Shown: positions 26,418 through 35,445 of the stretch, piece after piece
Layout: each line of letters opens with the position of its first letter
Numbering within the stretch: position 1 is the first letter of the stretch
From: DASRQK01 sp964401685
Lineage (GTDB): Bacteria > Bacteroidota > Bacteroidia > Sphingobacteriales > Sphingobacteriaceae
Assembly (NCBI GenBank): GCA_964401685.1
Contig: CAYNZH010000001.1
Location: forward strand, 1 to 64,000
DNA: 64,000 nucleotides
Direction: 5' to 3'
The notes under the pieces: model-generated
What the model saw: the letters and a program-made list of their open reading frames with translations, nothing else
The model's database searches: none
What the model was told of the DNA's origin: nothing
Position numbers and translations under genes: made by a program

Positions 26418-28454
26418 TTATTTTGAGTCTCCAAATTGTTCATTGAATAATTTCTCCACGGCAAACATTTCGTCTCTGAGTTTTGCAGCCTGAAGAAAGT
26501 CCATCTCCCTTGCTGCGCGTTCCATGTCCTTTCTGATCTTTTCTAGTGATTTTTTCATTTGGGCCTTGTTCATGCTTTGTAAAACCGGATCCGCTAAAAT
26601 AGCAAAGGATTCGGCCTCCACATAGGGTTTTGATACCCGGTCGACTGCCTCCATGACCGATGTCTGACCCATGATAGACTCGGTCGATTTTCCTACAGTC
26701 CGTGGGACGATACCGTGCTTTTCATTGTATTGCTGTTGCTTCTCGCGACGCCTGTTGGTCTCTTCAATGGTGATACGCATACTTTCGGTGATTTTATCCG
26801 CATACATGATCACACGGCCTTTGTCGTTCCGGGCAGCCCGGCCTATAGTCTGTATCAGCGATCTTTCTGACCGTAAAAACCCTTCTTTGTCTGCATCCAA
26901 AATGGCCACCAAGGTCACTTCCGGCAAATCCAAGCCTTCTCTCAGTAAGTTGATCCCGACCAAAACGTCAAATTTTCCCAGCCTCAGATCCCTTAAAATC
27001 TCCACACGCTCCAGGGTTTTCACCTCTGAGTGCATGTACCGGACACGTACGCCCAGCTTGGCCATATATTTGGTCAGCTCCTCACTCATCCTTTTGGTCA
27101 GCGTTGTGACGAGTACCCGCCCTCCCTCTTTGGCGACCTGGTCTACTTCCTCCAAAAGATCATCGACTTGGCTGCCAACGGGACGAATCTCAATTTGAGG
27201 CTCCAGCAACCCCGTGGGCCGGATGACTTGTTCGACGACCACTCCTTCGCTCTGTTGCAACTCATAATCTCCAGGAGTAGCGCTCACATAAAGGGTTTGA
27301 TTGACCAACGACTCAAATTCATCAAAGTTTAATGGCCTGTTGTCCAAGGCTGCAGGAAGGCGAAACCCATGTTCCACCAGGGAGAGTTTTCTGGAACGGT
27401 CTCCCCCGTACATCGCTCTGATTTGCGGAATCGTGACATGACTTTCATCGATAAACAGGAGATAATCATCAGGGAAGTAATCCAGAAGGCAGAAAGGGCG
27501 CATTCCGGGTTTGCGGCCATCAAAAAACCGAGAGTAGTTTTCAATTCCGCTGCAATAACCTAACTCCCGCATCATTTCCATATCGAAATTGACTCTTTCC
27601 TCCAGTCTTTTTGCTTCGAGGGGAAAACCATCCGCCAATAACTGTTCCTTCCTCAATTCCAGCTCTTCACCAATAGCCCAGATGGACTCGGTGAACTTTT
27701 CTTTGGGGGTGACAAATAAATTGGCAGGGAACAACGCCAGATCTCGCGCTTTTTCCAAAGTCGCCCCTGAAAGAGGGTCTATGATGCTGAGTTCTTCGAT
27801 TTCGTCGCCAAAAAAAGAAATTCTATAGGCCTCGTCCATATAAGCGGGGTAGACGTCGACAGTATCGCCTTTTACCCTAAACGTCCCGCGTTTGAACTCT
27901 ACGGTGGTCCGGGCATATAAAATTTCCACAAGCTTGTGGAGAAATGCATTTCTACTGATATGTGTGCCCACGGCAAATCTAAAAATAGAGCGGGAAAAGT
28001 CTTCAGGATTCCCCATACCATAAATACAGGAAACCGACGAAACGACAATGACATCGCGACGACCCGACATCAGCGCTGACGTGGTTCTGAGCCTTAGCTT
28101 CTCGATTTCGTCATTGATCGCCAAATCCTTTTCGATATAGGTGTTCGACGATGCAATAAATGCTTCCGGCTGATAATAATCATAATAGGAAACAAAATAG
28201 TTCACTGCGTTGTTAGGAAAGAACTGTTTAAACTCGCCATAAAGTTGAGCCGCGAGCGTTTTATTATGACTTAAAATCAATGTAGGCCTTTGGGTCTGCT
28301 CAATGACGTTCGCCATGGTAAATGTTTTCCCCGAACCGGTCACGCCGAGCAGGGTTTGATATTTTTCACCGGACTCTACTCCTGCGACCAGTTGGCGGAT
28401 GGCCTCTGGCTGATCGCCGGTTGGGGTGTATTCAGATGTTAGTTCTAATTTCAT
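26418..28454 (-). CDS. uvrB: excinuclease ABC subunit B
   Basis: UvrB is the damage-verifying helicase-like subunit of nucleotide excision repair. The 678-aa product has Walker A GVTGSGKT at residues 37-44, the beta-hairpin region YFVSYYDYYQPEAF, motif DESH, helicase motifs LREGLDLPEV and QTIGRAARN, and a C-terminal UVR motif (about 630-670, MERAAREMDFLQAAKLRDEM) for UvrC contact. The length is normal. It is the first gene of a five-gene minus-strand run ending at the sirtuin, with a -7 element 33 bases upstream. Confidence 0.98.
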   Translation of the reverse strand: MKLELTSEYTPTGDQPEAIRQLVAGVESGEKYQTLLGVTGSGKTFTMANVIEQTQRPTLILSHNKTLAAQLYGEFKQFFPNNAVNYFVSYYDYYQPEAFIASSNTYIEKDLAINDEIEKLRLRTTSALMSGRRDVIVVSSVSCIYGMGNPEDFSRSIFRFAVGTHISRNAFLHKLVEILYARTTVEFKRGTFRVKGDTVDVYPAYMDEAYRISFFGDEIEELSIIDPLSGATLEKARDLALFPANLFVTPKEKFTESIWAIGEELELRKEQLLADGFPLEAKRLEERVNFDMEMMRELGYCSGIENYSRFFDGRKPGMRPFCLLDYFPDDYLLFIDESHVTIPQIRAMYGGDRSRKLSLVEHGFRLPAALDNRPLNFDEFESLVNQTLYVSATPGDYELQQSEGVVVEQVIRPTGLLEPQIEIRPVGSQVDDLLEEVDQVAKEGGRVLVTTLTKRMSEELTKYMAKLGVRVRYMHSEVKTLERVEILRDLRLGKFDVLVGINLLREGLDLPEVTLVAILDADKEGFLRSERSLIQTIGRAARNDKGRVIMYADKITESMRITIEETNRRREKQQQYNEKHGIVPRTVGKSTESIMGQTSVMEAVDRVSKPYVEAESFAILADPVLQSMNKAQMKKSLEKIRKDMERAAREMDFLQAAKLRDEMFAVEKLFNEQFGDSK

Positions 28455-28486
28455 CGTCAGGATTGGGACTTAAGGAACAGTACTTA

Positions 28487-28494
28487 CAAAGATA
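28487..28494 (-). promoter_or_regulatory. -7 element for the uvrB run
   Basis: TATCTTTG on the minus strand matches TAnnTTTG and ends 32 bases before the uvrB start codon. No good -33 TTG is seen at 19-21 bases. Confidence 0.45.
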
Positions 28495-28506
28495 CAAAAA
28501 TCAACA

Positions 28507-28537
28507 TTGACATAGACACATTAATAATATATCTTTA
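28507..28537 (+). promoter_or_regulatory. promoter of upp, almost leaderless
   Basis: A TTG (28507-28509) lies 20 bases before TATCTTTA (28530-28537), which matches seven of eight bases of TAnnTTTG. Only three bases separate it from the upp ATG, so the mRNA should begin at or next to the start codon. Confidence 0.45.
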
Positions 28538-28540
28538 ACT

Positions 28541-29188
28541 ATGGTACACGTACTCGCCGATCACCCAGGTATTGCCAATCATTATTTGGCGGAAATGCGC
28601 GACATCAACACGCAAAAAGACCGCCTGAGATTTCGCTTTAATCTGGAACGACTGGGCGAAATACTTGCCTGGGAGATCAGCAAGACGCTCGACTATGCCG
28701 ACCAGGAGACTGAAACACCACTCGGACTAGCACAGACACAGATTCTGCATCAACAACCGGTGCTCGCGACTATCATCCGGGCCGGCATTCCTATGCACCA
28801 CGGCATGCTTCGTGTTTTTGACAGGGCGGACAGCGCATTCATCGCCGCCTATCGGAAGACCAAAAAAAGCGGTGCCTTTGAACTCCGCAAGGAATATGTC
28901 AATAGCCCCGATCTGGATGGTCGCACTGTGATCATATCCGATCCCATGCTCGCCACCGGCCAGAGTATGGTACTGGCATGTAAGGAACTGCTCGACAGAT
29001 TTGACATAAATACCTTGCATATAGCCATCGCTATCGCCAGCGAAGAGGGCATCAATCATGTACAGGCATTTCTTCCAAAAGTGAAACTTTGGATTGGAGA
29101 TGTAGATGCAGAATTGACGAGTAAATCGTATATTGTGCCCGGCCTCGGAGATGCCGGAGATCTGGCCTACGGTGAAAAATCGGGTTGA
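28541..29188 (+). CDS. upp: uracil phosphoribosyltransferase
   Basis: UPRT converts uracil and PRPP to UMP in pyrimidine salvage. The 215-aa product has the family features TPLGLAQTQILHQQPVLATIIRAGIPM near the start of the catalytic domain, the PRPP-binding motif VIISDPMLATGQSM (about 125-138) and the C-terminal uracil-binding segment near SKSYIVPGLGDAGDLAYG. The GDAG(D)RxFG ending of classical Upp appears as GDAGDLAYG. It diverges from uvrB. The lipoprotein gene begins 26 bases after its stop. Confidence 0.95.
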   Translation: MVHVLADHPGIANHYLAEMRDINTQKDRLRFRFNLERLGEILAWEISKTLDYADQETETPLGLAQTQILHQQPVLATIIRAGIPMHHGMLRVFDRADSAFIAAYRKTKKSGAFELRKEYVNSPDLDGRTVIISDPMLATGQSMVLACKELLDRFDINTLHIAIAIASEEGINHVQAFLPKVKLWIGDVDAELTSKSYIVPGLGDAGDLAYGEKSG

Positions 29189-29213
29189 CGAAGTTTTAAA
29201 AGGTATGTTGCCT

Positions 29214-29921
29214 ATGCGAAATTTTTACATTTTAGCACTTATCGCTGTGATTTTCAGCCTCCTTTCCTGTAAGAAAGAGGAAGGTGTAGAGCTGCCAAAT
29301 GCCTTTCCCGTTAGTTTCAAAGCCGAACGCATAGAGGTGAAAGGCCAAACGAGACTATTTGCAAATAAATTGGAAATAAAGGACGGAGCGGTGATACAAG
29401 CGTATGAATCGCAACACCCCTGGTCAGAAGAATTTCTCACCGATTTCGAACAGTATACAGGGGATTTTGAGATAAAATTCCAGTCGGACCAACGCGCAAG
29501 CTTTAAAAACGCGCACAGCGAAGTAGACTACGATGTGGACCGCAAGGGTACTCGTTTTCTTTTTTACGGCAGGCTTCCGTATGCGCTGAATCCCTCGGCA
29601 ATCCCGGACGGACAGTCTCTGGGCTACCTGCATAGTATGCTGGAATATGCGGACAAGTTGACCAATCTAGCCGTTCCGGTAGGAGATCTAAGGTTCAATA
29701 CCCGAGAAGTGCGCGTAGCTCATGGGAATTATAAAGTTTTCAAACTATCCACCACTGCTTATCGACTGCATTTGGAAGCGGACGGCCAGGATGGAAGCGG
29801 CGATAATTTCCTGAACGGCTACTTATACAACGAATTTAATCCTACTGTGAGTAAATTTCTCGGCGCTCAGGACACCCTCGCTGTAAGGGAGTATGCGATC
29901 ATCTTCACCTTGGTGAAGTAG
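29214..29921 (+). CDS. lipoprotein of unknown function
   Basis: The 235-aa product has a lipoprotein signal peptide with lipobox LLSC (Cys19) followed by KKEEG, so it is a membrane-attached lipoprotein. The remaining sequence is beta-rich with no domain I recognise. The ATG at 29214 is chosen because it begins the signal peptide; the frame is open upstream into the end of upp without similarity. Expression is probably from the upp transcript. Confidence 0.7.
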   Translation: MRNFYILALIAVIFSLLSCKKEEGVELPNAFPVSFKAERIEVKGQTRLFANKLEIKDGAVIQAYESQHPWSEEFLTDFEQYTGDFEIKFQSDQRASFKNAHSEVDYDVDRKGTRFLFYGRLPYALNPSAIPDGQSLGYLHSMLEYADKLTNLAVPVGDLRFNTREVRVAHGNYKVFKLSTTAYRLHLEADGQDGSGDNFLNGYLYNEFNPTVSKFLGAQDTLAVREYAIIFTLVK

Positions 29922-29943
29922 TCCCTATTTGAGAATAATTCCG

Positions 29944-29951
29944 TATATTTG
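29944..29951 (+). promoter_or_regulatory. -7 element for lipA, four bases from the start codon
   Basis: TATATTTG matches TAnnTTTG exactly and is followed by four bases and the lipA ATG at 29956. Transcription is expected to start about there, which would give a leaderless mRNA. A -33 TTG at standard spacing is not evident. Confidence 0.5.
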
Positions 29952-29955
29952 TCTT

Positions 29956-30834
29956 ATGATTGAATTGCCGGTAATTCCAGTACAAGAAAAGACGCGGAAA
30001 CCTGATTGGTTGCGCGTAAAATTGCCTGTAGGAAAAGAGTACAGACAAGTGCGGAGCTTGGTCGACGAACATAAGCTGCATACCATTTGTGAAAGTGGCA
30101 ACTGCCCGAATATGGGTGAGTGCTGGGGCGCGGGAACAGCGACATTTATGATCTTGGGTAATATCTGCACGAGATCTTGCTCCTTCTGTGCCGTGGCAAC
30201 CGGTCGTCCTTTGGCTGTGGATACCGGAGAACCGGATCGGGTAGCAGAATCAGTGAAACTGATGCAGGTCAAACATTGTGTGATCACTTCGGTGGACCGG
30301 GATGATCTCAAGGATGGTGGATCTGAAATCTGGGCGGAAACTATCCGTGCCATTCGGCGCGAAAGCCCAGAAACTACCTTAGAAACGTTGATTCCGGATT
30401 TCAAAGGGCACTGGCACAACTTAGATGTGGTCCTAGCGGAAAGACCTGAGGTTGTCTCCCACAATCTGGAGACTGTCCGCAGGCTGACCCGCGAGGTGCG
30501 TATCCAGGCAAAATACGATCGCAGTCTGGAGTGCCTGCGCCGTATTTCAGAGGCTGGTCTCCGGACTAAATCCGGCATTATGCTCGGTTTTGGAGAGACA
30601 GAAGCAGACGTCATCGAGGCGATGACCGACCTGTACCAGGCGGGAGTTCACGTGTTGACCCTCGGACAATATTTGCAACCGACCAAAGCCCACCACCCGG
30701 TTGTTGAGTGGGTGACCCCTCAGCAATTCAAGCACTACCAAAACATAGGCTTGGAGATGGGCTTTAAATACGTTGAGAGCGGTCCCCTTGTCAGATCCTC
30801 TTACCATGCCGAGAAGCATCTCTTTGATATGTAG
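29956..30834 (+). CDS. lipA: lipoyl synthase
   Basis: LipA is a radical-SAM enzyme that inserts two sulfurs into octanoyl groups on lipoyl-dependent proteins, such as GcvH encoded elsewhere in this window. The 292-aa product has the auxiliary cluster cysteines Cys45, Cys50 and Cys56 (CESGNCPNMGEC), the radical-SAM CxxxCxxC at Cys71, Cys75 and Cys78 (CTRSCSFC), and the C-terminal RSSYHAE with the conserved Ser. The length is normal. The start at 29956 agrees with the -7 box just upstream; a start nine codons earlier would lie within the promoter. Confidence 0.97.
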   Translation: MIELPVIPVQEKTRKPDWLRVKLPVGKEYRQVRSLVDEHKLHTICESGNCPNMGECWGAGTATFMILGNICTRSCSFCAVATGRPLAVDTGEPDRVAESVKLMQVKHCVITSVDRDDLKDGGSEIWAETIRAIRRESPETTLETLIPDFKGHWHNLDVVLAERPEVVSHNLETVRRLTREVRIQAKYDRSLECLRRISEAGLRTKSGIMLGFGETEADVIEAMTDLYQAGVHVLTLGQYLQPTKAHHPVVEWVTPQQFKHYQNIGLEMGFKYVESGPLVRSSYHAEKHLFDM

Positions 30835-30846
30835 TGTCCAGGGCGC

Positions 30847-31746
30847 TTAAAAGGTCCTGAACTTTCCAAATACCCCCAAGGGGAGCTTGCTGCCGGTTTT
30901 TGCTTGTAGATAAAGTTCGCCGATTTCGAGATTTTTCACTGGAGGAAAAACCTGCTTGATAAGGTTCTCGACGACAACGGAGGAAAAACCTAGAGAGTAG
31001 GTGTTGAGGATCAAAAAATGCTGCTCAGGATCTAGCAATCGGACGACATCTTTCATCATCTCCAGGATGTTGCCCTCGAGTTTCCACTTTTCCCCTTTGG
31101 GTCCGTGGCCATAAGCAGGTGGGTCGAGGATAATCCCTTGGTACAGGTTTCCTCTTTTAGCTTCGCGTTTCACAAATTTCAGGGCATCTTCCACGACCCA
31201 GCGAATGTCAGAAAGGCCGGAAAGCTGCTGATTTTCATTGGCCCAGCTCACCACCTGTTTGATGGAATCCACGTGGGTTACCTCAGCGCCTGCAGCTCTC
31301 GCAATCAGCGACGCAGCTCCCGTGTACGCAAAAAGATTGAGTACTTTGGGCTTACGCTCGCCACTTTGCTGGCGGAACTTTTGGATCGACTGGCTGATAT
31401 AATCCCAGTTTACCGCCTGCTCGGGAAAGACACCCACGTGCTTAAAGGAGGTCAATCCGAGGCGAAGTTTGATAGTAACCAAGTCATTTTGGTACGACAA
31501 GTGCCATCGATCGGGAATATTCCCTCGCTTCTTGATCCAATCCCCCGCCGTGGCCGACCGTCCTTTGAATCGGATGTCGCACATTCTAGCCCATTCCTGT
31601 TCCGACCAGGCCTTTGACCATAGTGCTTGAGGCTCCGGCCTTATTAACACAAGCTCGCCAAATCGCTCCAATTTCTCAAAGTCTCCGCAGTCCAGCAGTT
31701 CGTAGTCTTCCCAATTGTCAGGGCAAAGCAATTGAATATTCTCCAA
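30847..31746 (-). CDS. class I SAM-dependent methyltransferase, RlmI/RlmK-like
   Basis: The 299-aa product resembles the methyltransferase part of rRNA cytosine-C5 methyltransferases. It has KHVGVFPEQAVNWDYI, the SAM-binding VLNLFAYTGAASLIAR, the acidic loop VTHVDSIKQVVSWA, and the catalytic-type motif LDPPAYGHGPKGEKWKLE. A PUA RNA-binding domain is not obvious. RNA methylation is likely, but the target base is not known. The only plausible initiation codon is TTG at 31746: an in-frame TGA lies three codons upstream and no ATG precedes the conserved N-terminus. Confidence 0.85.
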   Translation of the reverse strand: MENIQLLCPDNWEDYELLDCGDFEKLERFGELVLIRPEPQALWSKAWSEQEWARMCDIRFKGRSATAGDWIKKRGNIPDRWHLSYQNDLVTIKLRLGLTSFKHVGVFPEQAVNWDYISQSIQKFRQQSGERKPKVLNLFAYTGAASLIARAAGAEVTHVDSIKQVVSWANENQQLSGLSDIRWVVEDALKFVKREAKRGNLYQGIILDPPAYGHGPKGEKWKLEGNILEMMKDVVRLLDPEQHFLILNTYSLGFSSVVVENLIKQVFPPVKNLEIGELYLQAKTGSKLPLGVFGKFRTF

Positions 31747-31770
31747 ATTATTTCAAATTAAAATCAAAAT

Positions 31771-31778
31771 CAAAGGTA
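31771..31778 (-). promoter_or_regulatory. -7 element upstream of the RlmI-like gene
   Basis: TACCTTTG on the minus strand matches TAnnTTTG and lies 24 bases upstream of the TTG start. No -33 TTG is seen at the right distance. The rest of the 202-base divergent interval up to 31948 shows nothing I can support. Confidence 0.4.
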
Positions 31779-31948
31779 GTTATTTTGAGCCTATTGCGGC
31801 TAAAGTTAAAAAAAAAGTGCACCAACTGTAGCGGAATGGGGGTAGGTCTCGTATAGTGACAGGAAGGCCTTCAGATCGGAATCAATGATTTCGATCGCAC
31901 ATTAAGAGTTAAACAAAATAGTAATCATCAAAAATTAGTACAAACATT

Positions 31949-32653
31949 ATGAATTTTAAAAGATATTCAACGATCAAAACGACTTTAGCAGCACTGCTTC
32001 TGGTATTTGGCGCAACTTCCTGTGACAAAGATGAAGACACACTTCCTATGGATGAAAAAGCGCAGGTGTCAGTGGTAAACCTGGTTGAAGGTTCCACAGC
32101 TATCAACGCCCACCTTGGCGGAACTAAAATCAATACAACTGCGATTGCATACGGAGAGTCGGCTAATTATATTCAGATCGATGCCGGAACGGAAGACTTG
32201 AGCATTTTTGAGTCTGGTGAAACCGACACCCTGGCTCGTGTTTCACATAATTTCAAGCGGGAGGAAAGTTTCTCAGCGTTCGTTATCGGGACTGAGGCTG
32301 AGGCGACCGTGGTAGTTTCAGGCGACAATCTGACTGCACCGGCTTCTGGAAAAACCAAGTTACGCTTCATCAATCTGGTCGATAACGACGAACTTTTGAA
32401 CCTTTGGTTGGGTGAAATCAATGAAGAAGAGGACGCTCTTTTTGCCGAGGTTGCTTTTAAAGGCGTGAAAGATTTCGTGGAAATTGACGCAAACAGCGAC
32501 CTTGATCTGTTGGCTCAAGTAAATGGTGGCGATCTTCAATTTACTTTTGAAAATGCGAACCTTGCAGCCGGCAGCATCTATACGGTATATGCCTGGGAAA
32601 AACTTGTGGAAGGCGAAAAAACTGTCGTGCTTTCTTTGGTGAAAAATAAATAA
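31949..32653 (+). CDS. DUF4397 domain lipoprotein
   Basis: The 234-aa product carries a lipoprotein signal peptide with lipobox GATSC (Cys25) followed by an acidic stretch (DKDEDTLPMDE). Two DUF4397-like repeats are suggested by VSVVNLVEGSTAINAHLGG near residue 40 and LRFINLVDNDELLNLWLGE near 138. DUF4397 proteins are surface or periplasmic beta-sandwich lipoproteins of unknown function, common in Bacteroidota. A strong intrinsic terminator follows 21 bases after the stop, so it forms its own transcript. Confidence 0.85.
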   Translation: MNFKRYSTIKTTLAALLLVFGATSCDKDEDTLPMDEKAQVSVVNLVEGSTAINAHLGGTKINTTAIAYGESANYIQIDAGTEDLSIFESGETDTLARVSHNFKREESFSAFVIGTEAEATVVVSGDNLTAPASGKTKLRFINLVDNDELLNLWLGEINEEEDALFAEVAFKGVKDFVEIDANSDLDLLAQVNGGDLQFTFENANLAAGSIYTVYAWEKLVEGEKTVVLSLVKNK

Positions 32654-32674
32654 TCGTTTACTACCCTTAACATT

Positions 32675-32709
32675 AGACTGGCGCATTTTCGTGTGTCAGT
32701 CTTTTTTTT
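32675..32709 (+). terminator. intrinsic terminator after the DUF4397 gene
   Basis: An 11-pair stem, AGACTGGCGCA (32675-32685) with TGTGTCAGTCT (32692-32702), including two G-U pairs, encloses a six-base loop and is followed by eight T. Confidence 0.9.
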
Positions 32710-32737
32710 GTACCTTTCCCGCCGAAATCTTCGATAA

Positions 32738-33361
32738 ATGCAACAATATATCCTCCAGACTCCAGTAGCGAGCTTTATTTTAGCTTTGACCCTCGCGACG
32801 AGTATTTATGCCTTTTCCAATCCCAGCCTCTTCGGCCGGTTTATGCTCCATCCGCAGACCGTGGCCAAAGGACGAAACTTGCACACCTTGATTACGAGCG
32901 GATTTATTCACAAGGACTGGATGCATCTCGGATTCAACATGCTCACCTTTTACTTTTTTGGTTTTCAGCTGGAAGCCCTGCTGGCGAGCCTGAGTGCCTG
33001 GGGGCATCTGCAATTTGCCCTAATCTATGCGCTGGGCCTGATCCTGAGTGATCTTCCAACTGTGAGAAAACACAGAAACAATATCTCCTACCATAGCCTG
33101 GGAGCTTCGGGAGCGATCTGCGCGGTGCTTTTCTCGGCAATTTTGTTCAATCCCAAAATGATGTTGGGGATCTTCCTGGTGATACCCATGCCCGCCTGGG
33201 TGTTCGGAATCCTATTTTTGGTTTACTGCGCTTGGGCTGCGAGGCAAAACCCTGACGGAATCAACCACGATGCTCACTTTTACGGAGCCCTAGTTGGCGT
33301 GGCAGCCACCATCCTCTTCTACCCCTGGGTGATTTCCCATTTTGCAAGCCAATTTTTTTAA
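32738..33361 (+). CDS. rhomboid-family intramembrane serine protease
   Basis: Rhomboids cleave transmembrane substrates inside the membrane. The 207-aa product has about six membrane helices, the family HLGFNMLTFYFFG segment in the first loop-helix region (63-75), the catalytic Ser124 in GASG (122-125) and the catalytic His180 in HDAHFYG. Both members of the catalytic dyad are present. No extra domains flank the core. The likely promoter uses TACCTTTC at 32711-32718, just after the upstream terminator. Confidence 0.92.
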   Translation: MQQYILQTPVASFILALTLATSIYAFSNPSLFGRFMLHPQTVAKGRNLHTLITSGFIHKDWMHLGFNMLTFYFFGFQLEALLASLSAWGHLQFALIYALGLILSDLPTVRKHRNNISYHSLGASGAICAVLFSAILFNPKMMLGIFLVIPMPAWVFGILFLVYCAWAARQNPDGINHDAHFYGALVGVAATILFYPWVISHFASQFF

Positions 33362-33389
33362 ATTTCCTCCCGAATCTGGATAAATCTTG

Positions 33390-33397
33390 TATATTTG
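33390..33397 (+). promoter_or_regulatory. -7 element for tRNA-Glu
   Basis: TATATTTG matches TAnnTTTG and ends 14 bases before the mature 5' end of the tRNA. No clear -33 TTG at the usual spacing. Confidence 0.5.
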
Positions 33398-33411
33398 CAC
33401 TCTCAAATAAT

Positions 33412-33483
33412 GGCCCGTTCGTCTAGGGGTTAGGACGCCAGATTTTCATTCTGGAAACAGGGGTTCGATTCCCCTACGGGCTA
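33412..33483 (+). tRNA. tRNA-Glu (anticodon TTC)
   Basis: A full cloverleaf can be drawn over 72 bases. The acceptor arms are GGCCCGT and ACGGGCT with a G-U first pair. The anticodon stem CCAGA/TCTGG encloses the loop TTTTCAT with anticodon TTC at 33445-33447. The T arm is AGGGG-TTCGATT-CCCCT, and the discriminator base is A33483. No CCA is encoded. TTC reads GAA and GAG glutamate codons. Confidence 0.97.
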
Positions 33484-33484
33484 C

Positions 33485-33529
33485 AACAGGAGAAATGATT
33501 TTTGGAATCGATTCTCCTGTTTCTTTTTT
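33485..33529 (+). terminator. intrinsic terminator after tRNA-Glu
   Basis: The perfect 10-pair stem AACAGGAGAA (33485-33494) with TTCTCCTGTT (33512-33521) is followed by TCTTTTTT. It begins two bases after the tRNA. Confidence 0.92.
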
Positions 33530-33568
33530 GGGATAATCCGCTTTGTGCCTTCTCTACGTGCGAAAAGT

Positions 33569-34438
33569 CTATGAGCGATTTAGATGATCTTTTAACAATT
33601 GTAGGGCTCTCAAGCTACTGTCCTTTCGTAGGTAATGAGGGCGCAGCGATTTATACTGATCTAAAACTTCCCTCGCACGACGATATAAGGCAGAGTCTAA
33701 GGATGTTGGAGAATAATCTTTTGGATAGGCGTACACAAAATGGCCTTCGTCTCTTGAGAAGGTAGGGATTTGAAAAAAGCCTCGTTCCACCAAAATTCCT
33801 GTGGAATCAGCATGAAAAGCTGCGGTTACGAAAAAATCGACCGCGTAATCTGGATATCCGAATAAATAGCCATACCCCCTCAGCCGTTCGTATCGCTTTT
33901 CGTATTCGTTTACTGCAAGAACCACAGCAGGGTCGGCTCCGGGTACGAGTCCAAATTGTCCAAAAAACGACTTCTTGGTTGCCAAAAGACTGTCCAGAGC
34001 CGATACACGGATCACATTGACCTGAATTCCTCTATTTTTGGTATAACCACTGCGATAAGGCACTAATACAAATTTAAGATCGGGTAGATCCAGTTTATTC
34101 AATACACGCTGTATCTGTTCAAGGCGTTCAAGATGTTGCACAACTGAATCATCTGTGAGAATGTCACTTTCCAAACGCTTGGTACTGTCTGGATTGGCAG
34201 GAGAAAATGAAAAGGAAACCACGCTGCTCATCGGTTTGATCGGAGCCAGCAGGGTGTATAAAGCTTCGCTATCCAATCCCTGTTGCAAAATAGAGTCCAG
34301 CAGCAGTTTATCGTTTCTGTCGCGATCCAGACTATCTACCGGATTGCGCTCAGGCAGTATAGTGCTTTCGGTGGTAAAACTTGGAGGTAGAACGAAAACC
34401 AATCCCCCTATTAAAGTAAGGTACCGAAAAAAATTCAT
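33569..34438 (-). CDS. secreted protein of unknown function
   Basis: The 289-aa product begins with a signal-peptide-like segment (FFRYLTLIGGLVFVLPPSFT). The rest is soluble and charged, with no domain I recognise; the C-terminal half has aromatic-rich stretches (RLRGYGYLFGYPDYAVDFF, EGHFVYAYPKDYSP). The ATG at 34438 is chosen because it begins the hydrophobic segment. It is convergent with the tRNA-Glu gene and lies 40 bases upstream, in coordinates, of the LLM oxidoreductase; no operon partner is evident. Confidence 0.65.
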   Translation of the reverse strand: MNFFRYLTLIGGLVFVLPPSFTTESTILPERNPVDSLDRDRNDKLLLDSILQQGLDSEALYTLLAPIKPMSSVVSFSFSPANPDSTKRLESDILTDDSVVQHLERLEQIQRVLNKLDLPDLKFVLVPYRSGYTKNRGIQVNVIRVSALDSLLATKKSFFGQFGLVPGADPAVVLAVNEYEKRYERLRGYGYLFGYPDYAVDFFVTAAFHADSTGILVERGFFQIPTFSRDEGHFVYAYPKDYSPTSLDSALYRRAREVLDQYKSLRPHYLRKDSSLRALQLLKDHLNRS

Positions 34439-34478
34439 ATTTCCAAATAAATACAATTTTTAGCAGAAATGCAAGAAA

Positions 34479-35435
34479 TTAAAAGAAGGGAATGAGGTCA
34501 CGACCAAAATCCCGGATAAACAGCTCCTGTTGACGGTTGACGTTGTGCAAAATAATGGTTGAGAATCCCAATGAAATGTCCTCTTGTATCCATTGCTTGT
34601 GTTGTTCTAAATCAGAAGAAATCCGGACTGATTTCTGAAGCTCTTCTAGATCGACATGTTCTGCCGCCTTTTCAAAATCTTTAATGCGCTTCAAATCTGT
34701 CAGTTGATCGCTGTCCAAGACATTGGTTCGCCATTGCTCGAGGGCACCCGCTTCGGCTTCTTCTTGGCTGGAAGCATACGAAAGTTGGACTTTCAAAAAC
34801 AAGGGTTTGCCTTTGCCACCACCTTCACGGTAAGCTTCTGCAACGTCCTTGAGGTCGTCGTAAGGCTTGTGTACGGTGATCAATCCGTCGGTCCAGCTCC
34901 CCATCCAATGAGCTGTTTCCTTGGTTACTGCGGCACCAATGAGCAGCGGTTTGACATCGGGGAGGGAATACAGGCGCGCATTTTCTATATGTATGTGAGA
35001 ATCTATATTTACCGTCTCTCCCTGGAGTAGACTTTTAATACTTTGATAGGATTCCCGTAAACGTTGATTCCTTTCCTCTTTTGAGGGCCACGGCTCACCT
35101 GTTACGGCTTCGTTGAGTGCCTCACCGCTACCCAAGGCAGCCCAAAAACGATCCGGGAACAACTCGCTCAGAGTCGCAAACGCTTGAGCGACAACGGCCG
35201 GGTGATAACGATATCCCGGCGCACAGACCATTCCGAAGGGCAGGGAAGTAGCCTGCATTGCCGCACCCAGCCAGGCAAAGGAAAAACCGCTTTCCCCTTG
35301 TCTATTGTTCCACGGCTTAAAATGGTCCGAGGAATTTATCGCCTGAAAGCCGTGTTTCTCTGCAAGTTTCACATACTCGAGCAAGGCCGAGGGGCTAAAT
35401 TGTTCGTGAGAAGCGTGATATCCAATTCTGCGCAT
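34479..35435 (-). CDS. LLM-class flavin-dependent oxidoreductase (TIGR03885-like)
   Basis: The 318-aa product is a luciferase-like TIM-barrel flavoprotein (SALLEYVKLAEKHGFQAINSSDHFKPW near the N-terminus, RFWAALGSGEALNEAVTG in the middle, PLLIGAAVTKETAHWMGSWTDG later). It resembles the group described as probable non-F420 flavin oxidoreductases in organisms lacking F420; the substrate is unknown. It starts 10 bases after the GH13 gene and should be co-transcribed with it. The ATG at 35435 fits the conserved RRIGYHASHEQFSP start; the open frame extends 15 codons upstream into the GH13 gene. Confidence 0.85.
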   Translation of the reverse strand: MRRIGYHASHEQFSPSALLEYVKLAEKHGFQAINSSDHFKPWNNRQGESGFSFAWLGAAMQATSLPFGMVCAPGYRYHPAVVAQAFATLSELFPDRFWAALGSGEALNEAVTGEPWPSKEERNQRLRESYQSIKSLLQGETVNIDSHIHIENARLYSLPDVKPLLIGAAVTKETAHWMGSWTDGLITVHKPYDDLKDVAEAYREGGGKGKPLFLKVQLSYASSQEEAEAGALEQWRTNVLDSDQLTDLKRIKDFEKAAEHVDLEELQKSVRISSDLEQHKQWIQEDISLGFSTIILHNVNRQQELFIRDFGRDLIPFF

Positions 35436-35445
35436 AGTAAGCGTA